From NCBI RefSeq assembly GCF_900112235.1, contig NZ_FOLH01000008.1, forward strand, positions 1-58,354: DNA of 58,354 nt, written 5' to 3'. Both the position numbers and the translations under genes were made by a program. Positions 29,773 through 38,819 of the stretch are shown here, in pieces. The DNA comes from Marinospirillum celere (lineage in GTDB: Bacteria; Pseudomonadota; Gammaproteobacteria; Pseudomonadales; Halomonadaceae). The notes beneath the pieces were generated by a model, which searched no databases, was not told where the DNA came from, and worked only from the letters and a program-made list of their open reading frames with translations. The stretch's first letter is position 1. Each line of letters starts with the position of its first letter.

Positions 29773-29788
29773 TGCAAAAGCCGCACCA
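29773..29788 (-). promoter_or_regulatory. Candidate sigma-54 promoter of ntrBC
   Basis: On the minus strand TGGTGCGGCTTTTGCA. Against the consensus TGGCACG-N4-TTGCA it differs at two positions, and the essential GG and GC are exactly 10 bases apart. Transcription would start near 29762, giving a leader of about 45 bases before the ntrB ATG. Confidence 0.6.
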
Positions 29789-29864
29789 ACTTGGTTAATA
29801 AACGCTTAGCCTATGTAGAGCAGGGTTTAGTCAGGCTTCATCAGGGTGCATTATGCTTTAGTAT

Positions 29865-29881
29865 TGCACAATATCAGTGCT
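29865..29881. promoter_or_regulatory. Candidate NtrC-binding dyad upstream of ntrBC
   Basis: TGCAC-N7-GTGCT, against the NtrC site TGCAC-N7-GTGCA; nine of ten specified bases match. It lies about 100-120 bases upstream of the start expected from the sigma-54 candidate, the usual enhancer distance. A partial extra element (GGGTGCA, 29844-29850) lies between it and ntrB. Confidence 0.6.
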
Positions 29882-29917
29882 TAGCGAGGAGTGCTGATCT
29901 TTTTTGGTGCGCTATGA

Positions 29918-31579
29918 TTATTGTGGAGGGAGATCAAGAGGCGGCAGGTTATCTGTCTGCTGTTTGGGGAAAATCAGGCTGAAGCGCGCGCCTCTAAGGA
30001 GGGGGCTGCGATCAACCAGTGCACTGCCACGGTGCCAGTAAATGATGCGTTGCACTATAGACAGTCCTAAACCGTAACCACCGGAGCTGCGGGTTCGGCT
30101 GTCATCCAGTCTTGAGAAAGGCATGAATACCCTCTGCCAGTCCTCTTCAGGGATGCCGGGGCCATCATCTTCGACATCAACTCTGAGATTGTCTGCTTCG
30201 AGATGGCAGGTAACGCGAATTTGTGTTTTTGCATAGCGTACCGCATTGCCAACCAGGTTTTGGATGGCACGCTGAAAGTAGCGCCCTTCCAGGTCGGCTT
30301 CACTGCTCACCCTTTCCGGGTTTTCAACCTTGAGCTCCAAATGCAGATTGGGGTTAACGCGCTGAAAGCCGGAGAGTACATCTTCCAGCAGGCCGATGAC
30401 TTCCTGTTCTACAAATTGTAGCTGTAGCTTTTCTTGGCCGAGGCGGGCATAGGTCAGGATTTCATCGATGAGGGTGTCCAGCTCATCAATGTCCTTGTCG
30501 ATTCCCTGAACCTGGCGAACCAGTTCCTGGTGGGGGCGCTGTTCTTCGCTGAGATCTTCAATCATCTGAAGACCAAAACGAATTCGTGCAACGGGTGTGC
30601 GCAACTCATGAGAAACGGCATGAATCATTTCCTGCTGGGTGCGCAATAATCGTTGAATCTGTTCGGCCATGTGGTTGAAAGTGGATGCCAGCTTGCCGAT
30701 GAAATCCTTTTCCTGTTCTGTAACCCTGGCTTTGAGATTGCCTGCGGCCAATTGGCTGGATACCCTTTCCAGCGAGCGCAGACGCTTGGCTAAGCCATGT
30801 AAAAACCACCATATGGTTAGTCCGAGTACCAGCAAGAAGGTGAATAAAACACTGGCCAGCAGAGAGAAGGGATAGGGGTTGAAAAGTGGGATAGGCCCCA
30901 GTTTCAACCACTGTCCTGGTTCCAGCTCGACATAACTGGTCAGGCTGGCGGGCGCTTCCTGAAACAGGGTGACGGCTTCTCCTTCGGTCAGACGTTGTTC
31001 CAGCAAAGAAGTGGCCGCTCCTGGAAGTTGATCAACCAATTCTAAAGGGTAATTAAAGACCTCCTGCCAGCTGGCTAGTGCAGTATTTCTTTCAGCATTG
31101 GCGATGGGTTGTAACTGTTCTGCCAAAAGCAGGGCGCTGGCCTTGGCTTGCTGTTGGTGGAGGTGTTGAAGTCTGGCTCTCAAAAAGTTTGCATCGCCAC
31201 TGGCCAAGTTCAATGCAAAGTAGACCCGTTGCTCGTTGGCTTCCAGGTCAGTTCTAACCAGTGGACGTCCTTCACCCAAACGTTGCATCTCGCGTTGGCT
31301 AAGGTTGGAGGCTTGAGTGTTAACGCTTTCTAGGGTGAGGCCCAGCTCTCGCCCGGTATTGGCAAGCCAGGTATCCAGGGGTTGCTCTGTGCGGTTAGGT
31401 TGTTGCTTGAGTAGAGTGAAAAAGCCTTCGAGGAGCTGCTCCTGGTGAGCTTCAAGGCGTACCTTGTTGGCCAGGTTGATCATGAGTAAACTGAGCAGCA
31501 GCAGGACTATCAGGGCTGCAAAGACACCCAAATAGACCCGCAGGAATACATTGTCTAGACGTTTGCTAAGTAGACGCAA
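29918..31579 (-). CDS. RstB-like membrane sensor histidine kinase
   Basis: 553 residues. First membrane segment about 13-36, a periplasmic domain of roughly 200 residues, second segment about 238-261, then a HAMP linker, the DHp helix with His324 (AVSHELRTPVARIRFGLQM) and a catalytic domain (NLVGNAVRYA, DVEDDGPGIPEED, GYGLGLSIVQRI). The sequence around the phospho-acceptor resembles RstB, but the periplasmic domain is longer than in E. coli RstB, so the signal may differ. It lies 3 bases after the response regulator gene: one operon. Confidence 0.87.
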   Translation of the reverse strand: MRLLSKRLDNVFLRVYLGVFAALIVLLLLSLLMINLANKVRLEAHQEQLLEGFFTLLKQQPNRTEQPLDTWLANTGRELGLTLESVNTQASNLSQREMQRLGEGRPLVRTDLEANEQRVYFALNLASGDANFLRARLQHLHQQQAKASALLLAEQLQPIANAERNTALASWQEVFNYPLELVDQLPGAATSLLEQRLTEGEAVTLFQEAPASLTSYVELEPGQWLKLGPIPLFNPYPFSLLASVLFTFLLVLGLTIWWFLHGLAKRLRSLERVSSQLAAGNLKARVTEQEKDFIGKLASTFNHMAEQIQRLLRTQQEMIHAVSHELRTPVARIRFGLQMIEDLSEEQRPHQELVRQVQGIDKDIDELDTLIDEILTYARLGQEKLQLQFVEQEVIGLLEDVLSGFQRVNPNLHLELKVENPERVSSEADLEGRYFQRAIQNLVGNAVRYAKTQIRVTCHLEADNLRVDVEDDGPGIPEEDWQRVFMPFSRLDDSRTRSSGGYGLGLSIVQRIIYWHRGSALVDRSPLLRGARFSLIFPKQQTDNLPPLDLPPQ

Positions 31580-31582
31580 GCC

Positions 31583-32305
31583 TTAGACTTCCTTGACGAA
31601 AAGATAGCCCTTGCTGCGCACGGTTTTAATGCGGCGAGGGTGCATGGGGTCATCGCCTACTTTGGGGCGTATGCGGGAAACTCGCACATCGATAGAGCGG
31701 TCCTGACCGTCATACTCAATACCCCTTAGGGCGGTAAAAATTTCTTCACGGGTTAGAACGCGTCCTGCATTGGAAGCAAGCAGCCAGAGTAGATCAAACT
31801 CGGCACTAGTCAGGTCAATGCTTTCATCTTTCAGCCAGGCTTCACGCATGGCGCTGTCAATGACCAGATTGCCAAATTCCAGGCGAGGAGTGTCGGATGT
31901 CTTGGTTTCTTGATGGCCACTGGGCTGGGTTTCGGCACGGCGTAAGAGTGCCCGGATTCGGGCCAAGAGCACGCGCGGGCGCACGGGTTTGGCGACATAG
32001 TCGTCGGCACCCATTTCCAGCCCCAGGACCTGATCCATGTCATCGGTGCGTGCAGTCAGCATTAAGATGGGAACATCTTTGTCCATTTTGACTTTTCGGC
32101 AGATGCTAAGGCCATCTTCACCGGGGAGCATGACATCCAGAATGACTAGATCCGGCTGCTCGTTATCTATGCGTTCAGCAGCCTTGGTGCCATCGCTTTC
32201 TACACTGACCTGAAAACCATTGCCTTCCAGGTATTCTTTGGTCAGTGATGCCAAACGGGCATCATCTTCAACTATGAGAATGCGGGGTGACTGATTTGCG
32301 TCCAC
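31583..32305 (-). CDS. OmpR/PhoB-family response regulator (RstA-like)
   Basis: 240 residues: receiver with Asp57 (LVILDVMLPGEDG), the conserved Lys in DDYVAKP, and a winged-helix DNA-binding domain (LTSAEFDLLWLLASNAGRVLT, then RSIDVRVSRIRPKVGDDP and KTVRSKGYLFV). It is first in the operon with the RstB-like kinase. The target regulon cannot be read from the window. Confidence 0.9.
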   Translation of the reverse strand: MDANQSPRILIVEDDARLASLTKEYLEGNGFQVSVESDGTKAAERIDNEQPDLVILDVMLPGEDGLSICRKVKMDKDVPILMLTARTDDMDQVLGLEMGADDYVAKPVRPRVLLARIRALLRRAETQPSGHQETKTSDTPRLEFGNLVIDSAMREAWLKDESIDLTSAEFDLLWLLASNAGRVLTREEIFTALRGIEYDGQDRSIDVRVSRIRPKVGDDPMHPRRIKTVRSKGYLFVKEV

Positions 32306-32539
32306 TGTTTGATCTCTCGCTTGTAGTTCCCGGTTATCGTTCTTTTATAGATCACATCATACCTTAAACGCTGCTGGTTGAAAGCTCTCCAGGTATAAAG
32401 AGGGGTCTAAAGTCGGTTCAATTATGATTTTGTTCAATGATGACAATAAAAGCCAATACAAAAATTTCATCAAAATAAAAAAGCCAAAGAATTTCAGGTG
32501 TTGAAAGACGAATAGCCGTTCACGGAATCGCTACACAAA

Positions 32540-32548
32540 TTGTCCACA
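32540..32548 (+). promoter_or_regulatory. Candidate DnaA box upstream of nrdA
   Basis: TTGTCCACA matches TTATCCACA at eight of nine bases. DnaA control of nrdAB is known in E. coli. A single 9-base match may be chance. The rest of the gap 32306-32575 is AT-rich and shows nothing else I would name. Confidence 0.35.
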
Positions 32549-32558
32549 GGATACTCAC

Positions 32559-32622
32559 TTGCAGAAGTAGGCAAACAACACTATCTTGTGCCTCAGAATT
32601 TATCAGACCCTATATGTAGGGG
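32559..32622 (+). promoter_or_regulatory. Candidate nrdA promoter with two NrdR-box-like repeats
   Basis: Two imperfect palindromes, CAACACTATCTTGTGC (32576-32591) and ACCCTATATGTAGGGG (32607-32622), lie 31 bases apart centre to centre, the three-turn spacing usual for paired NrdR boxes. They match the consensus at about 11 and 12 of 16 positions. A weak promoter (TTGCAG 32559-32564, 17 bases, TATCTT 32582-32587) would be blocked by a repressor on the first box. Confidence 0.5.
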
Positions 32623-32648
32623 TTTTTACTCAAAGAGATGGACACGAA

Positions 32649-35564
32649 ATGAGCACGACAACAAGCGATTATCAGGCCGAAGCCTCGTCGACCCAAGCAG
32701 CTGACAAGGATTTGCAAACCACTGCTCCAGGAAAGCTGCGAGTCATCAAACGTAATGGCGAACTGGCTGCTTTTAATGCCAGCAAAATCTCTGTTGCCAT
32801 GCGCAAGGCTTATATTGCAGTTGAAGGTGAAGGTGCTGACACCTCCAGCCGTATGCGTGATCTGGTCGAAAAACTGACCGATCAAATCATGGACACCTTT
32901 ATGCGTCGTATGCCCGAAGGTGGCACCCTACATATTGAAGATATCCAAGACCAGGTTGAGCTGGCGCTGATGCGCTCAGGTGAACAAAAGGTTGCACGCG
33001 CCTATGTACTCTATCGTGAAGAGCATGCGCGCTTGCGTGCTGCCCAACAGGAAGGGATCGATAAGCCGCACCCAACCATCAGTGTTGAACATCGTGATGG
33101 TCAACGCCGCCCTCTGGATTTGGGGCGTATCGAAACCCTGGTTGAAGAAGCCTGTGCAGGCCTTGAACGAGTTAACGCCAAAAAGATTGTTGAAGATTCA
33201 ATCAAAAACCTCTACGACGGTGTTCCTGTCGATGGTGTATCCACCGCCCTGATGATGACCGCGCGTACGCTGGTAGAAAAGGAGCCTGACTATACCTACG
33301 TTACTGCGCGCCTGCTGCTGGATAACCTGCGTCGTGAAGCCTTGTCCTTCTTGGAAGTGGCTGAGGAAGCCACTCAGGAAGATATGAAAAAACTGTACCC
33401 TCAGGCATTCAAGGTCTATATCGAAAAAGGTATTGAATTTGAGCAGTTGGACCCCCGCTTGGCCGAGTTTGATTTGGAGCGCCTGGGTGCAGCCTTGAAT
33501 CCTGAAGCAGACAACCAGTTTACTTACCTGGGCCTGCAAACACTTTATGACCGCTACTTCCTGCATCATGAAGATGTGCGCTATGAGCTGCCCCAGGTGA
33601 TGTTTATGCGTGTCGCTATGGGCCTGGCATTGAATGAAGAAGACCGGGAAGCTCGTGCCATTGAGTTTTACCAGGTGCTGTCCTCCTTTGACTATATGGC
33701 TTCCACACCGACCCTGTTTAACTCGGGCACTGTACGGAGCCAGCTGTCGAGCTGCTACCTGACGACTGTTCCTGATGATCTGGATGCCATTTACAACGCG
33801 ATTCATGATAATGCCATGCTGTCCAAGTGGGCCGGTGGCCTGGGCAATGACTGGACACCAATTCGTGCTATGGGTTCGCGCATCAAGGGCACCAATGGTA
33901 AGAGCCAGGGTGTTGTTCCCTTCCTTAAAGTCGTCAACGACACGGCTGTGGCGGTCAATCAGGGTGGCAAGCGCAAGGGCGCTGTGTGTGCCTACCTGGA
34001 AACTTGGCACCTGGATATTGAAGAATTTCTGGAGCTGCGCAAAAACACCGGTGATGATCGTCGCCGTACCCATGATATGAACTCAGCAAACTGGGTGCCT
34101 GATCTGTTTATGCAGCGGGTCTTTGAAGATCAGGAGTGGACCCTCTTCTCACCCAATGATGTACCCGATCTTCATGACCTCTTTGGTCAGGCATTTAAAG
34201 AAGCCTACGAAGCCTATGAGGCCAAAACCCAAACCGGTGAGATTAAGCTGTTCAAAAAGGTCAAGGCGGCAGATTTGTGGCGTAAGATGCTGTCGATGCT
34301 TTTTGAAACAGGCCACCCCTGGATTACCTTCAAAGATCCGTGCAACCTGCGTTCACCTCAGCAGCATGTGGGTGTGGTGCACTCTTCGAACCTTTGTACC
34401 GAGATCACTCTAAACACCAGTGCTGATGAAATTGCGGTATGTAACCTGGGTTCCATCAATCTGATCCAGCATATTAATGACCAGGGTCAGTTGGATGTAG
34501 AGAAACTTAAGCGCAGCGTTAAAGTCGCTGTGCGTATGCTTGATAACGTCATCGATATCAACTACTACGCCGTACCCCAGGCTCGCAAATCCAATTTAAG
34601 GCACCGCCCGGTAGGTCTGGGAATCATGGGCTTTCAGGATGCGCTCTATAAGCAGGGTATCGCCTATGCTTCCAATGAAGGGGTGGCCTTTGCCGACCGT
34701 TCAATGGAGCTGGTGAGCTACTTTGCAATTGAAGCCTCGTCAGACTTGGCGGCTGAGCGTGGACGCTATGAAACCTATGAAGGCTCCTTGTGGAGCCAGG
34801 GCATTTTGCCTTTGGATTCCATAGAGAAGCTGCGCCAGGAAAGGGGCGAAAAGTATCTGGAAGTGGACACTTCAAGCACTCAGGATTGGAACGCTCTGCG
34901 GGAAAAAGTGGTCCAACAGGGTATGCGCAATTCCAATGTTATGGCCATTGCACCCACGGCAACAATTTCCAATATCTGCGGTGTTTCTCAATCTATTGAG
35001 CCGACCTACCAAAACCTCTATGTGAAATCTAACCTGTCAGGCGAATTCACGGTTGTTAACCCCTATATGGTGAAAGACCTGAAAGAGCACGACCTGTGGG
35101 ATGAGGTAATGGTCAACGATATCAAGTACTACGATGGCTCCTTACAGCAGATCGACAGGATTCCTGAAGAAATTAAGCAACGTTATGCCACCGCTTTTGA
35201 AGTGGAGCCCCGTTGGTTGGTTGAGGCTGCTTCACGTCGCCAAAAGTGGATAGATCAGGCCCAGTCGCTCAACCTTTACATCCAAGGGGTTTCCGGCAAA
35301 AAGCTGGATGTCACCTACCGGATGGCTTGGTTCCGCGGTTTGAAAACCACCTATTATCTGCGCGCACTGGGTGCTACCTCGGTTGAAAAATCGACGGTTG
35401 AGCGAGGTAACCTGAATGCTGTGAGTACAGCTCCGGCTGCGGCACCTGCTGCTGCCCCAGCTCCCGAACCCAGAGGTTTGGATGATTTTTTGGAAGGACG
35501 CAGTGGCCAAGGCGTTCCCAAGGGCGGCGATATAGATGACCTGGGCTGTGAAGCCTGTCAGTAA
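32649..35564 (+). CDS. nrdA: Class Ia ribonucleotide reductase large subunit NrdA
   Basis: Reduces ribonucleoside diphosphates to deoxyribonucleotides with NrdB. 971 residues from the ATG at 32649; the open frame extends 63 bases upstream from a TTG but would overlap the operator repeats. Two ATP-cone regions are visible (from [20 protein letters not shown], and from [21 protein letters not shown]), as in Pseudomonas enzymes, so allosteric shut-off by dATP is expected. Catalytic signature: QLSSCYL with the first redox Cys, NLCTE with the radical Cys between Asn and Glu, and VCNLGSINL with the second redox Cys. The tail ends CEACQ, the Cys pair that takes electrons from thioredoxin or glutaredoxin. 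It is followed by nrdB after 32 bases. Confidence 0.97.
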   Translation: MSTTTSDYQAEASSTQAADKDLQTTAPGKLRVIKRNGELAAFNASKISVAMRKAYIAVEGEGADTSSRMRDLVEKLTDQIMDTFMRRMPEGGTLHIEDIQDQVELALMRSGEQKVARAYVLYREEHARLRAAQQEGIDKPHPTISVEHRDGQRRPLDLGRIETLVEEACAGLERVNAKKIVEDSIKNLYDGVPVDGVSTALMMTARTLVEKEPDYTYVTARLLLDNLRREALSFLEVAEEATQEDMKKLYPQAFKVYIEKGIEFEQLDPRLAEFDLERLGAALNPEADNQFTYLGLQTLYDRYFLHHEDVRYELPQVMFMRVAMGLALNEEDREARAIEFYQVLSSFDYMASTPTLFNSGTVRSQLSSCYLTTVPDDLDAIYNAIHDNAMLSKWAGGLGNDWTPIRAMGSRIKGTNGKSQGVVPFLKVVNDTAVAVNQGGKRKGAVCAYLETWHLDIEEFLELRKNTGDDRRRTHDMNSANWVPDLFMQRVFEDQEWTLFSPNDVPDLHDLFGQAFKEAYEAYEAKTQTGEIKLFKKVKAADLWRKMLSMLFETGHPWITFKDPCNLRSPQQHVGVVHSSNLCTEITLNTSADEIAVCNLGSINLIQHINDQGQLDVEKLKRSVKVAVRMLDNVIDINYYAVPQARKSNLRHRPVGLGIMGFQDALYKQGIAYASNEGVAFADRSMELVSYFAIEASSDLAAERGRYETYEGSLWSQGILPLDSIEKLRQERGEKYLEVDTSSTQDWNALREKVVQQGMRNSNVMAIAPTATISNICGVSQSIEPTYQNLYVKSNLSGEFTVVNPYMVKDLKEHDLWDEVMVNDIKYYDGSLQQIDRIPEEIKQRYATAFEVEPRWLVEAASRRQKWIDQAQSLNLYIQGVSGKKLDVTYRMAWFRGLKTTYYLRALGATSVEKSTVERGNLNAVSTAPAAAPAAAPAPEPRGLDDFLEGRSGQGVPKGGDIDDLGCEACQ

Positions 35565-35596
35565 AATGTTTTATAGGACTAGACGAGGTAGATGTC

Positions 35597-36850
35597 ATGT
35601 TGAGTTGGGATGATTACGAAGAAGATACGGCGGTAACTGCCCAGAAATCCAAGGCGGCTGAATCCGAGCAGCCGCCAGCTGTTGCACCTGAACCTGCGGC
35701 TGTATCCAAAGCCGTTGCTGAGCCAGCACGCCAGTATCAGCCCCAGCCTCAGGGTGACCTGCATGCTCGTGCTGCTGAAGCCTTGAAAAACCTTGATGTG
35801 GCTGCAGGCCTGGAAGAGTTGGAAATGGGCGCTGGCCGTATTGCTGTTGATGATAAGCGCATGATCAACTGCCGTGCGGATTTGAATCAACTGGTGCCTT
35901 TTAAATATGAATGGGCCTGGCAGAAGTACCTGGATGGCAGTGCCAACCACTGGATGCCGCAAGAAGTTAATATGAATGCGGACATTGCCCTGTGGAAAAG
36001 TCAGACCGGCTTAACCGAAGATGAGCGTCTGATTGTGATGCGTTCATTGGGCTACTTCTCCACCGCGGATTCCTTGGTAGCAAACAACCTGGTGCTGGCT
36101 ATCTACCGTTTGATTACTAACCCCGAGTGTCGCCAGTACCTGCTGCGCCAGGCTTTTGAAGAAGCGATTCACACCCATGCTTACCAGTATTGCGTGGAAT
36201 CCTTGGGTATGGATGAAGGTGAAGTCTTCAATATGTACCGGGAAGTACCTTCGGTAGCGGCTAAGTCAGCCTGGAGTCTGAAGCACACCCAGGCAATCGC
36301 ACGTCCTGATTTCCAGACGGGTACACCGGAAACGGATCAGGAACTCTTGCGCAATATGATTGCCTTCTATGTGGTGACTGAAGGTGTCTTCTTCTACTGT
36401 GGTTTCAGCCAAATTCTTTCCATGGGCCGTCGTAACAAGATGACCGGCGTGGCTGAACAGTTCCAGTACATCCTGCGTGATGAGTCCATGCACTTGAACT
36501 TCGGCATCGATATGATTAACCAGATCAAAATCGAAAACCCCCACCTGTGGACGCCCGAATTTCAGGATGAAATCACCCAGATGATTTTGGAAGGGACTCA
36601 GCTGGAAATTGACTATGCTCGCGATACCATGCCACGCGGTGTACTGGGTATGAATGCGGCGATTATGGAAGAGTATCTGCACTTCATCTGTAACCGCCGT
36701 TTGGCGCAAATCGGCCTGAAAGAGCAGTTCCCGGGAGCGACTAACCCCTTCCCCTGGATGAGCGAGATCATTGACTTGCGCAAAGAGAAAAACTTCTTTG
36801 AGACCCGAGTTACTGAATACCAGGTGGGTGGTGCTTTAAGCTGGGACTAA
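35597..36850 (+). CDS. nrdB: Class Ia ribonucleotide reductase small subunit NrdB
   Basis: Houses the diiron-tyrosyl radical cofactor. 417 residues, longer than E. coli NrdB because of an Ala/Pro/Gln-rich N-terminal extension of about 70 residues. Iron ligands by alignment to the family: Asp129, Glu189, His192, Glu262, Glu296, His299; radical Tyr196 in [13 protein letters not shown] before the ATG sets the start. The C-terminal peptide (GGALSWD) should dock on NrdA. The same LSWD occurs at residues 2-5. Confidence 0.97.
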   Translation: MLSWDDYEEDTAVTAQKSKAAESEQPPAVAPEPAAVSKAVAEPARQYQPQPQGDLHARAAEALKNLDVAAGLEELEMGAGRIAVDDKRMINCRADLNQLVPFKYEWAWQKYLDGSANHWMPQEVNMNADIALWKSQTGLTEDERLIVMRSLGYFSTADSLVANNLVLAIYRLITNPECRQYLLRQAFEEAIHTHAYQYCVESLGMDEGEVFNMYREVPSVAAKSAWSLKHTQAIARPDFQTGTPETDQELLRNMIAFYVVTEGVFFYCGFSQILSMGRRNKMTGVAEQFQYILRDESMHLNFGIDMINQIKIENPHLWTPEFQDEITQMILEGTQLEIDYARDTMPRGVLGMNAAIMEEYLHFICNRRLAQIGLKEQFPGATNPFPWMSEIIDLRKEKNFFETRVTEYQVGGALSWD

Positions 36851-36873
36851 CCGGTTGAAGTAGAAAAAACATT

Positions 36874-36906
36874 AAATAGCCTGGCTTAGATCCAGGCTAT
36901 TTTTTT
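36874..36906 (+). terminator. Intrinsic terminator of nrdAB
   Basis: AAATAGCCTGG (36874-36884), loop CTTAGAT, CCAGGCTATTT (36892-36902), with T continuing to 36906. An 11-base perfect stem. The stretch 36907-37154 after it holds no gene; it is AT-rich and presumably contains the promoter of the next gene, though I could not pick one out. Confidence 0.92.
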
Positions 36907-37154
36907 GCATAACTGCTGTTAATATAAACCTACTGTTACTAGAGTTCCTTTCGATACAAAGAAGCTATTACAATATAGCTATAAGAAACTGACCTAAGTA
37001 TTTGCGGTCTGTAGCTTCCTGTGGTTATCCTAGGCAAGCTTTCATAGGGAGATGAGACACATAAGCTACTTTTTATTGAATTTCTAGTAGGTCGTCAGAG
37101 CAGGTCACCTGACCTGGTTCTTCTGTAATCGTATATAGCAGGTGGACAGGATAG

Positions 37155-37919
37155 ATGAATGGATCTTCAAGAAATATCGCTCAGCGCTCGCTTTCCGGTC
37201 GTGTAGAGCTGGTTGCCAGCACTTTTTTTGGCTTAAGCCTTGCATTTTTGCTGTTGGTTGCCTTTCCAGCGGTGAGCCAGGCAGATGCTTCCTCCACCTG
37301 GACGGTAGCAGTCCCTGTTGCCAATGTAAGGGCTGAGCCTCATGGTTCCTCCGAGTTGGTGACCCAGTTGTCGGCTGGTGACCAAGTGGCAGAAATTCAA
37401 CGTCAGGGTGTTTGGTTACAGATACGCTTGCCGGATGAGCGTTTGGCTTGGATGCATCAGGTGACACTCAGTCAATCCATTCAGTTGTTTGGTTTAGCCT
37501 TGCCTGAAGCCGAACGAGCTGCAATGCGCACAGCTATTAGTGAAGCAGGTGTGAGAGTCGTTCGTGAAGTGGATAGCTATCCCTATGATTTGTATGACCC
37601 TTCTCCTTGGATGGCGGGGGCAACAGAAATGGCTGTTGGCTACACCCTGGATGAAGAGTTGTTTGCGGTAGCAGAAATTACTTTTCGTTCTTTTAATGAT
37701 ACTGAGCAGGTACGCCAGATTGCAGAACAGGTTCGCGATCAACTCGGCCCCTGGCAGCGAGTGATGGGGCGCAGAGCCGAAGGCCCGGTAGAATTTGAGT
37801 GGCAAAGAGGTGGCGTTCAGGTTCTTGTGCATCGTGGCTGGCCGGATACAACGACCTACCTGACTTATGAAATGCCTGATCGCATGGAACAAATGCAGCA
37901 AGCCCTGCAGAATCGCTAA
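37155..37919 (+). CDS. Exported protein with bacterial SH3 domain
   Basis: 254 residues, AGGA 6-10 bases before the ATG. A signal peptide or membrane anchor covers about 18-44 (LVASTFFGLSLAFLLLVAF, ending near SQADA). An SH3b domain follows (about 48-108: VPVANVRAEPHGSSELVTQL, then GVWLQIRL and LAWMHQ). Such domains often bind peptidoglycan or act as protein adaptors. The C-terminal 140 residues (from EAERAAMRTA, with VGYTLDEELFAVAEITF and VEFEWQRGGVQVLVHRGWP) I do not recognise. Its stop codon abuts the stop of the convergent gene with no spacer. Confidence 0.75.
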   Translation: MNGSSRNIAQRSLSGRVELVASTFFGLSLAFLLLVAFPAVSQADASSTWTVAVPVANVRAEPHGSSELVTQLSAGDQVAEIQRQGVWLQIRLPDERLAWMHQVTLSQSIQLFGLALPEAERAAMRTAISEAGVRVVREVDSYPYDLYDPSPWMAGATEMAVGYTLDEELFAVAEITFRSFNDTEQVRQIAEQVRDQLGPWQRVMGRRAEGPVEFEWQRGGVQVLVHRGWPDTTTYLTYEMPDRMEQMQQALQNR

Positions 37920-38819
37920 TTAGTCTTTACGGTCTTCACCATTCCAGACCAGCTTGCCGCACTGGCCAAGCTGATAGCCTTCCAGTTGTTCTGCTTTGCG
38001 TCTTCCCTCTTCACTTTGTAACCATTCGAACAGCTGTTGTAAGAGGGTCCTGAAGTACACGGGGCGAGGCACAACCAGCTCAAAAGCCTCTTCATAAACG
38101 GGCAGAAAGCCCAAACCTAATTCAGTTGCGGCAGCCAGAGTGCCAGGGCCCAGATCAGCACGATGCTGGGCTATAGCGGCAGCGGTTTCTCGTTCAGTGA
38201 GGGCCATTGCAGTTTTATCCAAGCCTTCCAACTGAGCACCCTGTTGCCCTAGCCAATCCTTCAAAAAACGTTGTGAACCAGCTCCTTCCTGGCGTACCAC
38301 CCAGCGTTTTTTAAGTAGTTCGGCCAGGGGTTGCTGCTCATCTTCCTTACGTAGCATTAAGCCTTGCTGACGTTTGAATAGGTGAACCAAGACCCAGTGG
38401 CGTGCGCCGGTATATTGACGAATCAGCGCAGGGTGACGGAGGTGGCTTTCTTCTGCTTTCCCCCAGTGGAGGGTGCAACAATCCACTAAACCCTGAGCCA
38501 AAAGGCTTAATCCGGCCTGGGTGCCTGTGGGCATATAGCTGTAGAGGGCCTGGTACTGTTGCTCCTGCATCATTCTTAACAGGGCGGCTTGCAGGAGGGG
38601 GTCATCACTTCCTGAAATCAGTAAGCGGTCACTCAGAACACCGTGATGACTGGATTCCATCAACCACTGATCCACCAGTTTGCGGGGGAAGAGCCACTTA
38701 CCGGTTACCTTGGTTGCTGGTAGGTGGCCGTCACTGGCTAATTGATAAACTTTTTTCTCATTAAGATGCAGGTAGGTAGCGACTTCCCTGACGGTCATAT
38801 AAGGACTGCTTACAGTCAT
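37920..38819 (-). CDS. Helix-turn-helix regulator fused to a periplasmic-binding-like domain
   Basis: 299 residues. Residues about 7-55 are an excisionase-like winged helix (YMTVREVATYLHLNEKKVYQ, then LPATKVTGKWLFPRKLVDQW). The remainder resembles the PBP-like substrate-binding module used as a ligand sensor (LISGSDDPLLQAALLRMM, TLHWGKAEESHL, RWVVRQEGAGSQRFLKDWL). Proteins of this layout sit beside formate dehydrogenase or molybdenum-cofactor genes and may sense molybdate or tungstate; here it overlaps the fdhD stop by 4 bases, so a role with formate dehydrogenase is inferred. No dehydrogenase genes are in the window. Confidence 0.8.
   Translation of the reverse strand: MTVSSPYMTVREVATYLHLNEKKVYQLASDGHLPATKVTGKWLFPRKLVDQWLMESSHHGVLSDRLLISGSDDPLLQAALLRMMQEQQYQALYSYMPTGTQAGLSLLAQGLVDCCTLHWGKAEESHLRHPALIRQYTGARHWVLVHLFKRQQGLMLRKEDEQQPLAELLKKRWVVRQEGAGSQRFLKDWLGQQGAQLEGLDKTAMALTERETAAAIAQHRADLGPGTLAAATELGLGFLPVYEEAFELVVPRPVYFRTLLQQLFEWLQSEEGRRKAEQLEGYQLGQCGKLVWNGEDRKD

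Noticed and set aside
33198-34073. A 291-codon minus-strand open frame inside nrdA
   Set aside because: Antisense to a fully conserved NrdA sequence; no recognisable protein features or ribosome site.
36266-36709. A 147-codon minus-strand open frame within nrdB
   Set aside because: Shadow of the diiron-subunit coding sequence.
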